From Rhynchospora pubera (Eukaryota > Streptophyta > Magnoliopsida > Poales > Cyperaceae), in assembly GCA_028095005.1 (NCBI GenBank), contig CM051459.1, positions 111,635,431 to 111,699,430 of the forward strand: a stretch of DNA of 64,000 nucleotides, written 5' to 3'. Shown here piece by piece: positions 44,253 to 54,346 of the stretch. How positions within the stretch are numbered: the stretch's first letter is position 1; each line of letters begins with the position of its first letter. The notes under the pieces are model-generated. The model was not told where the DNA came from. It saw nothing but the letters and a program-made list of their open reading frames with translations, and ran no database searches. Position numbers and translations under genes: made by a program.

Positions 44253-45827
44253 TGTTGTCCCTAATTTAAAGGCCTAGAGGGGGTGAATAGGCACAAAAAC
44301 AAAGTTCTAAACCGGTATGGTCAATATTTGGTTCAATTCAAACTTGTTCTAACAAAACACAATCAAAGCACAAGCAATTCAAGTATAGCAAGATAATAAA
44401 GAGAGAAAGAGAGAGAGAAATTGAACACGCGATGTATTACGGAGTTCCGACCCGCTAGGAAGTGCTAGCCTTAGTCGTACGTCTCCGGGAGTTTCGCAAC
44501 CTCGAAATGGGCGCGCTCCGTTCAATTCCACACGAACGGGACTACAAATTCGAACCAAATCACCTTGTTACAATCACTCTCAAGGTGGATTGGCCTAACT
44601 CAATTAAACAAGCTCAAACACTCAAAGGATTGAGGCTCTAACCAAATCACTCAACAAATCTAGCAATTAACACTAGTGGATTGGTTTAGCACACTCTAAT
44701 CTCAATGATTTTGCTAAAATAATGCTCAAACACAAGAGAGAGTAATGTCTAACTGGTTGGAGCTCAAAAGGGAGGAGTTTCAAAGGTTTCAAAAGTGTCT
44801 AAACAGTTCCAAGAGGCCCCATATATATAGAGGGCGCCAACAGCTCCAAAGACCAGTCAAAACAGACTCTGGCGTTATACAACGCTATATGCCGTTGTAC
44901 AACGCCTAAATAGCCGTTGAAAAATCAAACGGTCACAGACAATAACGTTATGAGTTGTCAGAGCGTTGTGTAACGCTGTATAGCGTTGCACAACGCTTCA
45001 GCAAAAATCCAAAGCAGAAGTTCGACAGTTCCGTTGGAACTTGTCAGAGCGTTGTGTAACGCTGGGTAGCGTTGCACAACGAAGTCAAGAAGAGAAACAA
45101 AGCAGAACTGACAAACTCAAACAATATTGTCAGAACGTCATACGACGCTGACTGCCGTCACACAACGGCGCCGTTGCACAACGCTATTCAGCGTTGCACT
45201 ACGCGTCCAGAGCGATTGAGCGAAGTCTGAGCGAAGTTTAGAGCGTTACACAACGCTACAATGCATGGAACATGGCAGCATGCATGCAGCATCGATGCAG
45301 ATCAATGTCTGAGCAATGCAGAGACGCCTGTTTCATACTGCGTTGTACAACGCTGAGTAGCGTTACACAACGTAGGAGTGGAAATGTTGTGTAACGTTAC
45401 TTAGCGTTGCACAACGTTCTGACAAGGGGAAACAATGGATTTAACAGGTTTAAAAGCAAATGAACTAACGTTGCACAACGCTACTGAGCGTTGTGTAACG
45501 CTGTTCCAACCTTGTCAGAGATTTTGCAATTTAAGAGCGAATTAAACGCTGCGTTGTGTAACGGCAACTGGCGTTGTATGACGCTGGACAGAAAAACTGA
45601 GCATTTTACCAGCAAATTGATTGAGATTAGTTTAGAGTTTAATTAAACCTTAATTACTGACTCTAACTAGACCAAAGCAATCTCTTGAAGCTCCAAACTA
45701 AGTGCCACACTTGCTTTAATCCGTTCTTCAATAAATTTAGCTATAAAACACTAAAAAGAGATGTTAGTTTAAAGGTTTCGGTGTTGTTTTGCAAATCGGG
45801 AAATCGAGAGAAAATGTTTAACCAACA
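44253..45827 (-). repeat. 5' LTR of the copia element (right copy)
   Basis: The LTR is 1575 bp, the same length as 34162-35736 with about five differences. TATA box at about 44820-44832 (minus strand). The palindrome-pair array lies at about 44878-45592, upstream of the TATA box in element orientation. Confidence 0.92.
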
Positions 45828-47104
45828 TATATAAAAACTAATCATATTAATTAATTTGTACATTACTCGATTGAAATATTTAAAAAAATTGTTATGATTT
45901 AGCTCGATAATCTTGTCGTTGTGAAACTCAATAGTAACTCTATTCAATTCATATAACTCAAATCAATTTCAAATCAAGCTTAAATTAAAAGTCGACTTGT
46001 TCGAACTCAACTCATTGCCGGCCCTATCCAAGATATATCGTGTCAAAACTCATACAGTGTCAAGACTTTTCTCTACTGGATATGGCATGACACGTATAGG
46101 TTACTCGAAATTTGTCTCAATCTTATTTAGCACAAATGGGTCTGTCACACGTGGTGAAAAGAAACAAAATATGACATTTTGTTTGTCGTTCCGTTAAGAA
46201 AAACAATGCAACATACCATTTCGTTAACCTTTTTTTTTTTAAAACGGAACATAATTCTACGTTGTTATTAAAACTTCTCAATTTCTAACATGCCATCCTC
46301 AGATGACTAATTAAAAATATACCACCATTAAATTATCAAAATTAGTTTTATGCCACTAATTCTTTCCAAATTATATTAAATTCTATATTTGTCATTCTAA
46401 AAGCTGTCAGCATATTTTAAAAATCCCAAACTACCCTTCTTATTAAGTCATTTAGTTAGGTTAAGAAAATTACATAAAAGGAAAAAAAAAATCTTGCCTT
46501 TCGTCCACGTACGTAATATTCCCATAAAATGTTTTATTTCCCTTATTGCTTTTATAGTAAATTAGTATAGTTTGATATTCTCGGAGCAAATGTAATAGTT
46601 TATTTTTTGGTATATGTGCGAGGGAACTTTTGATATTACCTCAATTAGATTAATGTTGTGTTTTAAATATATTATATGTAAAATTCAAATACAAAAATTA
46701 TTCCATATAGTATCATCCCATTTAAATATTGACATATTTTGAAATTTAAATATTTTATAGTGACATATTCAAAAGGGCATGATGGTCATTTTAATTGACG
46801 GATGGCATAAAACTAATTTTTAATGTTTTATAGTAGCATAAAAATAATTAATCATCTAGTGATGGCATATTACAAATTTTGAATTTTCGCAGTGGCATAA
46901 ACAAAATTGCACCTTTAAAAAATTATACTTAATTTGCTCAAAAAGAGACATAACAATTTAAAATAGTACAATTTCGTATTTCTCTTGCCGTTTTGTTATT
47001 GAAACAAAGCAAAATTCAGTGTCATTAATCGTTCCGTTTCGGTTATATGGAACGGCATAATGGTAAACGTTGTACCATTGACATGCCTAAGCACACACGA
47101 TACA

Positions 47105-47313
47105 CAGTGGCGGATCTAGCAAAAATATTTAGGTGGGGCTGAGTGCTCTAATGAATCATTTGATCGAACGGTTTTTCTTCTTCTGTTCTTCAGCCCCACC
47201 TTTGAGTGCTCCAATGGCTGAAAAAATTCATTGAAGCTAAAGAGGGGCTTCAGGACTCGACGGCGGTAGGTGGGGCTCTAGCCCCACCCGCCCCACCACT
47301 GGATCCGCCCCTG
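47105..47313. mobile_element. hAT-type MITE
   Basis: The ends are CAGTGGCGGATC and, inverted, CAGGGGCGGATC. They are flanked by a perfect 8-bp target duplication ACGATACA at 47097-47104 and 47314-47321. The size (209 bp), CAG ends and 8-bp duplication are diagnostic of hAT-derived MITEs. GGTGGGGCT blocks repeat within it. Confidence 0.85.
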
Positions 47314-47712
47314 ACGATACATAGGAGTGTCTAACCTCTACAACAGATACAGAAAATATCCATTCCGTTTCAAAAACGATATACACCAGCAATTTCGTTA
47401 GCCGTTTCGTTTGGACGAAATGAGACGGAATCGTTAAAATTCAACTATTTACCACACAAACGAATGCCAAAATCATTCCGTTTAGCCGTTCAGTTTCAGA
47501 AACGAAATAAAAATTTATACCGTTAGCTGTTCCAACGGTACGGTCACGGAAACACATGGACGAATTCTCCCTTGACAGCCCTAACGATACATTAGAAAAC
47601 AATGACAGTCAATTCAAATCGACTTCATTTAAAAGAAATATGGTTCATTCCAGAAAATCCTGACTATAATGGAATCCGTTGTACGTTGTACCAGTACTTT
47701 TATGTCAATCCG

Positions 47713-47888
47713 GATTCGCTGTTGCGCTACACCGCGTGTCGCGCACTACGAGCCGTCTGATCTTGATCGGACGGTTCACTTTTTACGGGCCTACCAATCT
47801 AGGTTACATGCACGGGGCTCCCTTGTCCATTGGATCTTAATCGAACGGCCAGCATACCGCGCGACACGCTGTGTCGCGCGGCAGCGAA
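47713..47888. mobile_element. GC-rich foldback MITE
   Basis: The left end GATTCGCTGTTGCGC and the right end, inverted (GATTCGCTGCCGCGC), are terminal inverted repeats. CGCGTGTCGCGC and CGCGCGACACGC also pair, as do TGATCTTGATCGGACGG and TTGGATCTTAATCGAACGG in tandem-like form. It is strongly GC-rich relative to its flanks. TCAAT occurs at both outer sides and may be the target duplication. Confidence 0.6.
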
Positions 47889-48397
47889 TCTCAATTTCTT
47901 TTATGTCTAGACCAGGGGTAAAATTCTATCAAAAACACAGAAAAAGACACAAAAGGATCGCCGTACTGTACGATTTTCGCTTGGCAATGGACCACATGGA
48001 CCCCACTTTTATTTAATATTTTAAGCCCCAACTATTCCCTAGGAAACTTCCGACCAGCTTCCTCACCAACAGAATTAATCAGCAAATAGTGAAGTACCGA
48101 GTACGTGTGCCATGCGATGGTTTATGAATTATTAGCAAGAGCGGTGTCAATTCAGTGAGATAGATCAACACAAGATAGAACAATTTTTTTGGAACATTCA
48201 ATATTTGGCAATTTTGATATCATCTTTGATTTTATTTGGGTTGGCCCCATTTGAAATTATAAAGCCAATTTGCGGCTGCTATTGGCATGGTCCATGAGGT
48301 CCCCACAAGGGATTGATGGTAACACGATACCACAGTTGGATTTGGGTAGATTTTGAACTTTGAAGAATTATCACGTACATGAACTGAATTTATATAA

Positions 48398-49442
48398 GGG
48401 AAAATTAGATCAATGCCACCCCAAAAGTTCAAAATTAGAAAAATACCAACTCAAAATTCACTCTTAGTTAAATGCCACCTCAAACTCAATTTATTTAGAA
48501 ATTTGCCACATCCACTGTATAAAACATCTCCCAAATACAATCTATTTTAGTAATGACCAAAATGCCCTCTATTTTTAATTCAGATGTGTATTTGTGAGTT
48601 GCGACCCTAACTTCGCATTTTACACAGTACCGTACCAGATTGGTAGCAGAAATTGTTTGGCCTCGATAAAGGCTGGTACAAAGCCTGTACCAATGTCGTG
48701 AACACAAAGAGAGGTCAGATTGGTGGATTAATACAAGCATAACACTACCATTTCTTCATTCAACACATCCGTTCCAGTGGTTTTTCTAGTGAAGTGGCTT
48801 AACAAAATCCATCCCTTATACCATCAGCTCACAACCAATTAACCAAAGAAAATTGCAAAATTAACTAACTCTCTTGACTAGTATCGTTTAGATTCCATTT
48901 CAATTTATACTAACCCACTGTTAAGCCGTAATTAAGATTTAAAAGTTTAATTTCAATTTCACCCAAATTCACAAATGGCAAAACCCATATGGGAAGAGAA
49001 ACCTGTGCGTGGTTAGCCGGTCAGAGAAATAGCTACTTGGTCAAAACTGAAAATTTATTGAAGGCTTGGAAGAAACCAAAGGCGGAGTGACGGCAGAGTG
49101 GTCGGTGAAGGTAGCGGTCGAGCAAAGGCGGAGGGGCGGAGGGGCGGAGGGACGGCGAAGGGACGGCATGTCGACGACTCAAGCGCAAAGTTATGTCTGG
49201 GATCTCTAATGAAAATATCGTAAATGAAGAAGATAGCATTTCAGGAAAGAAATAAAGAGATGAATTAATAGAGGGCATTTTGGTCATTACTAAAATAGAT
49301 TGTATTGGGGAGAGGTTTTATACAGTGCATGTGGCAAATTTCTAAATAAATTGAGTTTGATGTGGCATTTAACTAAGAGTGAACTTTGAGGTGGTAATTT
49401 TCTAATTTTGAACTTTTGGGATGGCATTAATCCAATTGCCCC
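48398..49442. mobile_element. MULE-like non-autonomous element with ~175-bp TIRs
   Basis: The arms 48398-48573 and 49268-49442 are inverted copies (GGGAAAATTAGATCAATGCC against GGGGCAATTGGATTAATGCC), continuing through ATGCCACCTCAAACTC and AATGACCAAAATGCCCTC. TTTATATAA is repeated at both sides (48389-48397 and 49443-49451), a 9-bp duplication as expected for Mutator-like elements. Because that word is nearly self-complementary, part of it could belong to the TIR. The ~700-bp interior carries a GGGGCGGAGG-rich block near 49125-49160 and a possible 84-aa minus-strand ORF of no known type. Gene capture (Pack-MULE) is possible but unproven. Confidence 0.75.
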
Positions 49443-49451
49443 TTTATATAA

Positions 49452-50364
49452 ATAAGCCATAAATGAGTGAAAAGATGGGACGTGTAAGGGGAGAGTTAGT
49501 TGCGTTGGTATATGGTCTTTCAAAACAAACCATATATTCAGTCAAAAAAAAAAAAAAAACCATATAGAATGCAAATGCAAATTAGATGAGGAATTGAGCT
49601 TTGAAAAAAGATAATTAGACAATGACACAATCACTAACAATTTATAGCACTTTCTCTAGTTACTTCTGATAGCAATGGCCATTTGCTGAGACCACATCTC
49701 TAGAGCATAGCCACATATATGACATATTGACATGGCCACCTGATTTTTTGTTGGCTGGTTCATTATTATTTTGCTCAATCATCAAACATACGAAGCTTCT
49801 TGGAACTTTCTATTTTAGATATAATATTTTTCAAAAAAAAATATTCAATTAATGCACGATATTAAATGAAATGCTGTTGGTTTTAGATTTTACCCTTTTG
49901 ATAATTACTTCATGCTGCTGTTAGTAATGGGATAAATGGAGAAAATGATAATTGTTATGTTAATTGTGTATTATGACCCAAAATGTTGTTTACTCTGTGT
50001 TACACTTTGAATTTAGTAAAAGGTAATTGGGTTCTCTAAAATGGTGCATATTTTAAAGATGATCAACCATTCTGTTCAATAATAATGTAAAAGGAACACT
50101 ATATAGTTAGATAGTGCACTTTTTTTTTTTGGAAGAAAAATAAGGGTTAATCCCTTATCTTATTAATTGAAAGTAAGTAATTACAAAAAGTTCATAATTA
50201 GATATTGCACATTCAAAATCAAGGAGACATAATTTAGAAACGAAACGAGTGCAGATTAAGGTATGTTCAGGTTAAAATTTGAAATAAACTGTATGACCAT
50301 ATTTTTAACTTGATAATGAATAATTAAAAAAAGCTTTCAGCCCTTAGGTCCTTGAAGGGTCGAA
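49452..50364. other. Gene-free AT-rich stretch
   Basis: A T/A-rich sequence with several homopolymer runs (near 49545 and 50120). No gene or clear repeat was seen. Confidence 0.5.
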
Positions 50365-50373
50365 ATAAAGGTC

Positions 50374-51031
50374 GGGATGAAAACGGAGCGGATAAGCTCC
50401 GTTTTGATTCGTATCCGAATCCGAAAAATACACGTAATATCTGAACCGTATTTGTATTCAAATGTATTTGTATCTGTATTCAACAAAAAAAATATAAATA
50501 CGGTTATAGTTTTGTCGCTATCTGATCCGTATCTATATCCGACAAAAAAAATATGGATATTATCTGCATCCGATATTTATCTATTTATCCTTATCTTTAA
50601 CAACACAAGATGATTAATACGTTATAGAAGGCTTTTAATCAGATTATACTCTAGTTTTAATAGATAAACTCTCTTACGATAATATTTTGATTTGGACTGG
50701 TAATATAAAATTAATTTCATTTTCTATTATCAAGATGATTATATATGATAACAATATTAGATTTTTTTTTCTCTAATCACGATGATTGGATATGATTAAT
50801 GTACTATTTTGATGTATGATGACATTAGATATAGATATTATATCTTATTTATTTTTTATTTTTATTAGTTCGTTAATTTATAACTATCCGTTTTAATATC
50901 CGAGATATATCCGTATTCGTATCCGTATCGACAATATTCGTTTTAATATCTAAACATATCCGTATCCCATAAAAAAAATATGATACGGATATCTATACGA
51001 TCTCACTGTATCCGCTTCGTTTCACCTTCAG
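50374..51031. mobile_element. Non-autonomous DNA transposon with ATCCGTATCC-rich ends
   Basis: The ends GATGAAAACGGAGCGGATA and, inverted, AGGTGAAACGAAGCGGATA are imperfect TIRs. ATAAAGGTC occurs directly outside both (50365-50373 and 51032-51040). Subterminal TATCCGTATCCG-like words recur in both halves in inverted orientation. A 9-bp (or 8-bp) duplication suits MULE or hAT. No coding capacity. Confidence 0.6.
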
Positions 51032-51357
51032 ATAAAGGTCATGATTTGCAAATGGACCCTTCAACGATCGAAATAAAAGAATTCAGCTCTTCGATTAAAA
51101 ATTTCAAATTTCCGACTTTGGATGGAAATTTCAAATTTCGACCCTAGCGAAGAACTATTTTTTTGTATTAAAAAAATGATTAAGAGGGGATTGGAAATCA
51201 TGACCTACTTCCGTTTTATTATTTAATAACTATATATACTTAATTCGGTATCTTATATTTGATTAAATAACAAAATCGGACCATAACTCCCTTGAAATAA
51301 TATTTAAAAAATCCCTACAAATGGGATGGAACATGATAGATGCAAATCAAAATGTAA

Positions 51358-53391
51358 CACTACGCCAAATTTTATTATTAGTACCGGTTTTTTTCCTATC
51401 ATTAGTACCGGTTATGCAGCGGTACTAATAATAGGGGGTACTAACAACAATAAAAAAACGGTACTAATAAGCCGGTAGTAAAGGAGGCGGGAAACGATAT
51501 TAGTACCGGTTTTTTTATAAAAAACCGGTACTAAAAATAATACATTTAGTACCGGTTTTTTTATAAAAAACCGGTACTAATTATATATAAAAAACCGTAA
51601 TTAAATATTAAACATTTAGTACCGGTTTTTTATAAAAAACCGGTACTAAAAATAAATTAAATTTATATTATTTTTAGTACCGGTTTTTTTATAAAAAAAC
51701 CGGTACTAAATGTTTAATATTTAATTACGGTTTTTTTATATATAATTAGTACCGGTTTTTTAAATGAATTAAAATTTTCGATTTTTTCTTTTCATTAATT
51801 TTAGTATTGTAATTGATGCAGCAATCTTCCATGCTATATTAATTTTAGTACCGCAATTTATATTATTTACTATTCTTAATATGCATGGGGATTGATTTGA
51901 TCTTGACAGGAGAATCCAGCCATTGTTCGAGGACCAAATCTTCTCACATGACTCTAGTTCTTTAATTTCACAGCTATATTGATAACCATATATAGAATCA
52001 TAAAGTCTGCAAGTAGAAGAGTTCTTTGAGTATTGCAAGAGCAAAGGCCATGCTTTTTTATCATCCATGGAATGCGTGGGGAGAGAAGTCCATGCCTTGC
52101 AAACAGAAGAAAGGCGCATCAGTTCCACCACATTGAGTCGCGAGCAGAGTAGATTTACAAGGTCTAGAGGCATATCGGTCCAAGACCTTGTGACATCACT
52201 TGTGTTTTCTATTCTCTTGTAGGTGGTTGTAGTATTAGTCTACAAGAAGCACAATAAAAGAAATTATTAACTTTTATTTCTCTTTGTTCGAGTGGAACTT
52301 TTTTATTTTTACCAGGACATACATATGATTTAAAGAAGTGAAATACTAAATTCAAAGTTTACGTTTTTCAAGACATGTTAGTACATATTTGCAAATAAAA
52401 AAAAATTTATCAAAGCACAAACCTCGTTGGAAGAAATTGAATGGGATAGTTTTGAAATCCCCCACTTGTTGCTCCTTGATCTGCAAAGCATAGAGGCATA
52501 GTGTCAATTTAAGGAAGATATTAAAAAAGAATTAATAACATTGCACTGGAGATGTAATAAAACAAGCTCACCCACCTATTATGCACATACAAATCGACAA
52601 ATTAACAAAAAAAAAATTATTGAGGGTTAAAATAAAAATTACCGTAATTGCCCTTCTCTTGATCGATCCTCTTCAATAAGAAAACGTCAAATGCGAATTT
52701 TTTTAGCTTTCCTTTGATCTCCTTTGCTTCCTCCAATGATTTTCCAACTTTTCAGAATTTTTGAATTTTTTTGCTATTTTATTTATATAGTTTTTGAGAG
52801 TAACAAAATTTTCGGTTTTAGAGAGATGATACAATAGGCATGAACAATATATGACTTTGAGAGGCAAAGAAATAGTGAAGGAAGACAATATAGTTCGACT
52901 AAAAAATATCTGCCTATTTTTAGTACCGGTTTTTTATAAAAAACCGGTACTAAAAATCAATTAATTAGTACCGGTTTTTTATAAAAAATCGGTACTAAAT
53001 ATATAACGGTTTTTTTATTCTTCAAATCTTTAGTACCGGTTTTTTATAAAAAACGGTACTAATTAATTGATTTTTAGTACCGGTTTTTTATAAAAAATCG
53101 GTACTAATTTTAAACTATTTTCTTTTATTCTTTCCAAACTTTAGTACCGGTTTTTTATAAAAAACCGGTACTAATAATCAATTAATTAGTACCGGTTTTT
53201 ATAAAAAACCGGTACTAAATTAAAAACGTTTTTTTTATTTTTCAGACGATTTTTAGTACCGGTTTTTTAAAAAAACCGGTACTAAATAATAAATCGGACA
53301 ATTACGAAAATGCCATGATTTATTATTAGTACCGGTTTTCTTAAAAATCGGTACTAATGAGCCGGTACTAATAATCTTTTTTGTTGTAGTG
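51358..53391. mobile_element. CACTA (En/Spm) element, non-autonomous, with captured gene fragment
   Basis: The left end CACTACGCCAAA and the right end (inverted) CACTACAACAAAA are CACTA termini. The target duplication is TAA (51355-51357 and 53392-53394). Both subterminal regions (about 51380-51760 and 52915-53365) are filled with copies of TTAGTACCGGTTTTTTATAA, each followed by its inverse, so nearly every unit is a ~34-bp palindrome. No transposase is present. The middle carries F-box gene exons on the minus strand. Confidence 0.9.
51769..52243 (-). pseudogene. Captured F-box/DUF295 gene fragment inside the CACTA element
   Basis: The minus-strand reading frame runs ...RSWTDMPLDLVNLLCSRL, an F-box start (LPxDLL...RLxxxxLxRxxxVCKxW type), through ELMRLSSVCKAWTSLP, then a DUF295-like stretch (CEIKELESCEKIWSSNNGWILLSR). 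The frame continues upstream of the ATG at 52173 to an acceptor-like TTGTAG at about 52243, so at least one more exon precedes it; acceptor/donor pairs near 52425-52495 and a donor near 52645 look like remains of further exons. The C-terminus runs into the element's subterminal repeats. It is a truncated host-gene copy and probably not functional as a complete F-box protein. Confidence 0.65.
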
Positions 53392-54346
53392 TAACGTGAT
53401 TAAATCACCTAATTAAGGATCATACAGTCGCATGAAACAGTAATTCGTAAAATTTTACTGAAGTTTCTATCTTTGTACCACGTTAAATAGTTAATTATAA
53501 CTTCTAAGGGGCCCGCCACATGTTTACACAGAATATAAAGTCGTAATATTTTTTCTTGTGATTGATAGGCCGCACCTATTGTTGATGCTATAACAATCTT
53601 GTCAAAATAGTATTACTATAATCAATGCCTACAAAGAATCCAACAATATAATACCAGCAAAAATCTCCTTTTCATTTTTTTTTCTTTTTCTTTATGTGAG
53701 GAAAAAGTTCAGTTGTGAACAATTTTATGCTTGACATTAATTTTTTAAAAAAAAAGAGTTATTCTTGACATGAGGTTAAGAGTTATTCAGTCAACACGTA
53801 TTTATTTACTTACCAGTTTTACCAATTAATCCCAATGAATCGAGTACACTAAAAGCACGGTCGCATTTTATCTTGTCCAAAATTTTGACGTAATTACGCG
53901 CGCAATTAACATATATATAGGATCTCTTATATTATACTGATATTTGTGCAGAACCACAACTTAGTCGAGCTATTATGGTTCTATGCATCTCGAATCACAA
54001 CTTACTTCTAAAGAATCCAATGTTACATTGGAGATTCAAATATGATCTATAACGATATCACTTGATATTATATGATGATGATCAAGAACATATATATAGT
54101 AGTATATATATATATATATAGGGTTAAACAAAATTGGATAGGTTCGCGAACACAGCGAACACTTTAACATGACCTCTACCTTAAGCAGTATACAAGATGC
54201 AGTTATGCATCCATACGTGGTTGACGTATGAGTAACTAGCTTTAAGCGTATTATTTATTTTGAGGTCCGAGACATGTATATATGTAGATATATGACATCG
54301 TTCTCAATTCTTCGTTGGCTAGAAGTCACTACTGATTGACTCTAGG
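53392..54346. other. Gene-free stretch, ending in the 3' remnant of a copia element
   Basis: No ORF of note. A TA microsatellite lies at about 54100-54120. The last ~100-400 bases before 54347 may be the truncated internal end of the element whose LTR follows. Confidence 0.45.

Larger units (their letters stand above)
34162..45827 (-). mobile_element. Complete Sirevirus-type Ty1/copia LTR retrotransposon
   Basis: The element is 11.7 kb, in reverse orientation. Its 1575-bp LTRs (34162-35736 and 44253-45827) start TGTTG and end CAACA, with target duplication TATAT at 34157-34161 and 45828-45832. I count only about five differences between the LTRs and no length change, so the insertion is very recent. 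In the element's own direction the order is LTR, tRNA-iMet PBS, a large gag, pol (protease-integrase-RT-RNase H), a palindrome-rich spacer, an extra ORF, PPT, LTR. The long gag, long LTRs, additional ORF after pol and palindrome-rich promoter fit the Sirevirus (Maximus/SIRE) lineage. Confidence 0.92.
45828..48390. other. Gene-free repeat-rich stretch
   Basis: No gene is supported. It includes the right part of the older element split by copia (to about 46028), an imperfect inverted pair at about 46285-46380 and 46785-46900 (shared words AAATTAGTTTTATGCCA and ATGCCATC), a hAT MITE at 47105-47313 and a GC-rich foldback at 47713-47888. The repeats are listed separately where clear. Confidence 0.5.

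Noticed and set aside
49033..49287. 84-aa ORF inside the MULE-like element as a real gene
   Set aside because: It runs into the TIR and its Pro/Arg-rich part comes from a GGGGCGGAGG repeat; kept only as a hint of possible capture.
54095..54122. TA-rich run as a regulatory site
   Set aside because: Simple microsatellite with no associated gene.
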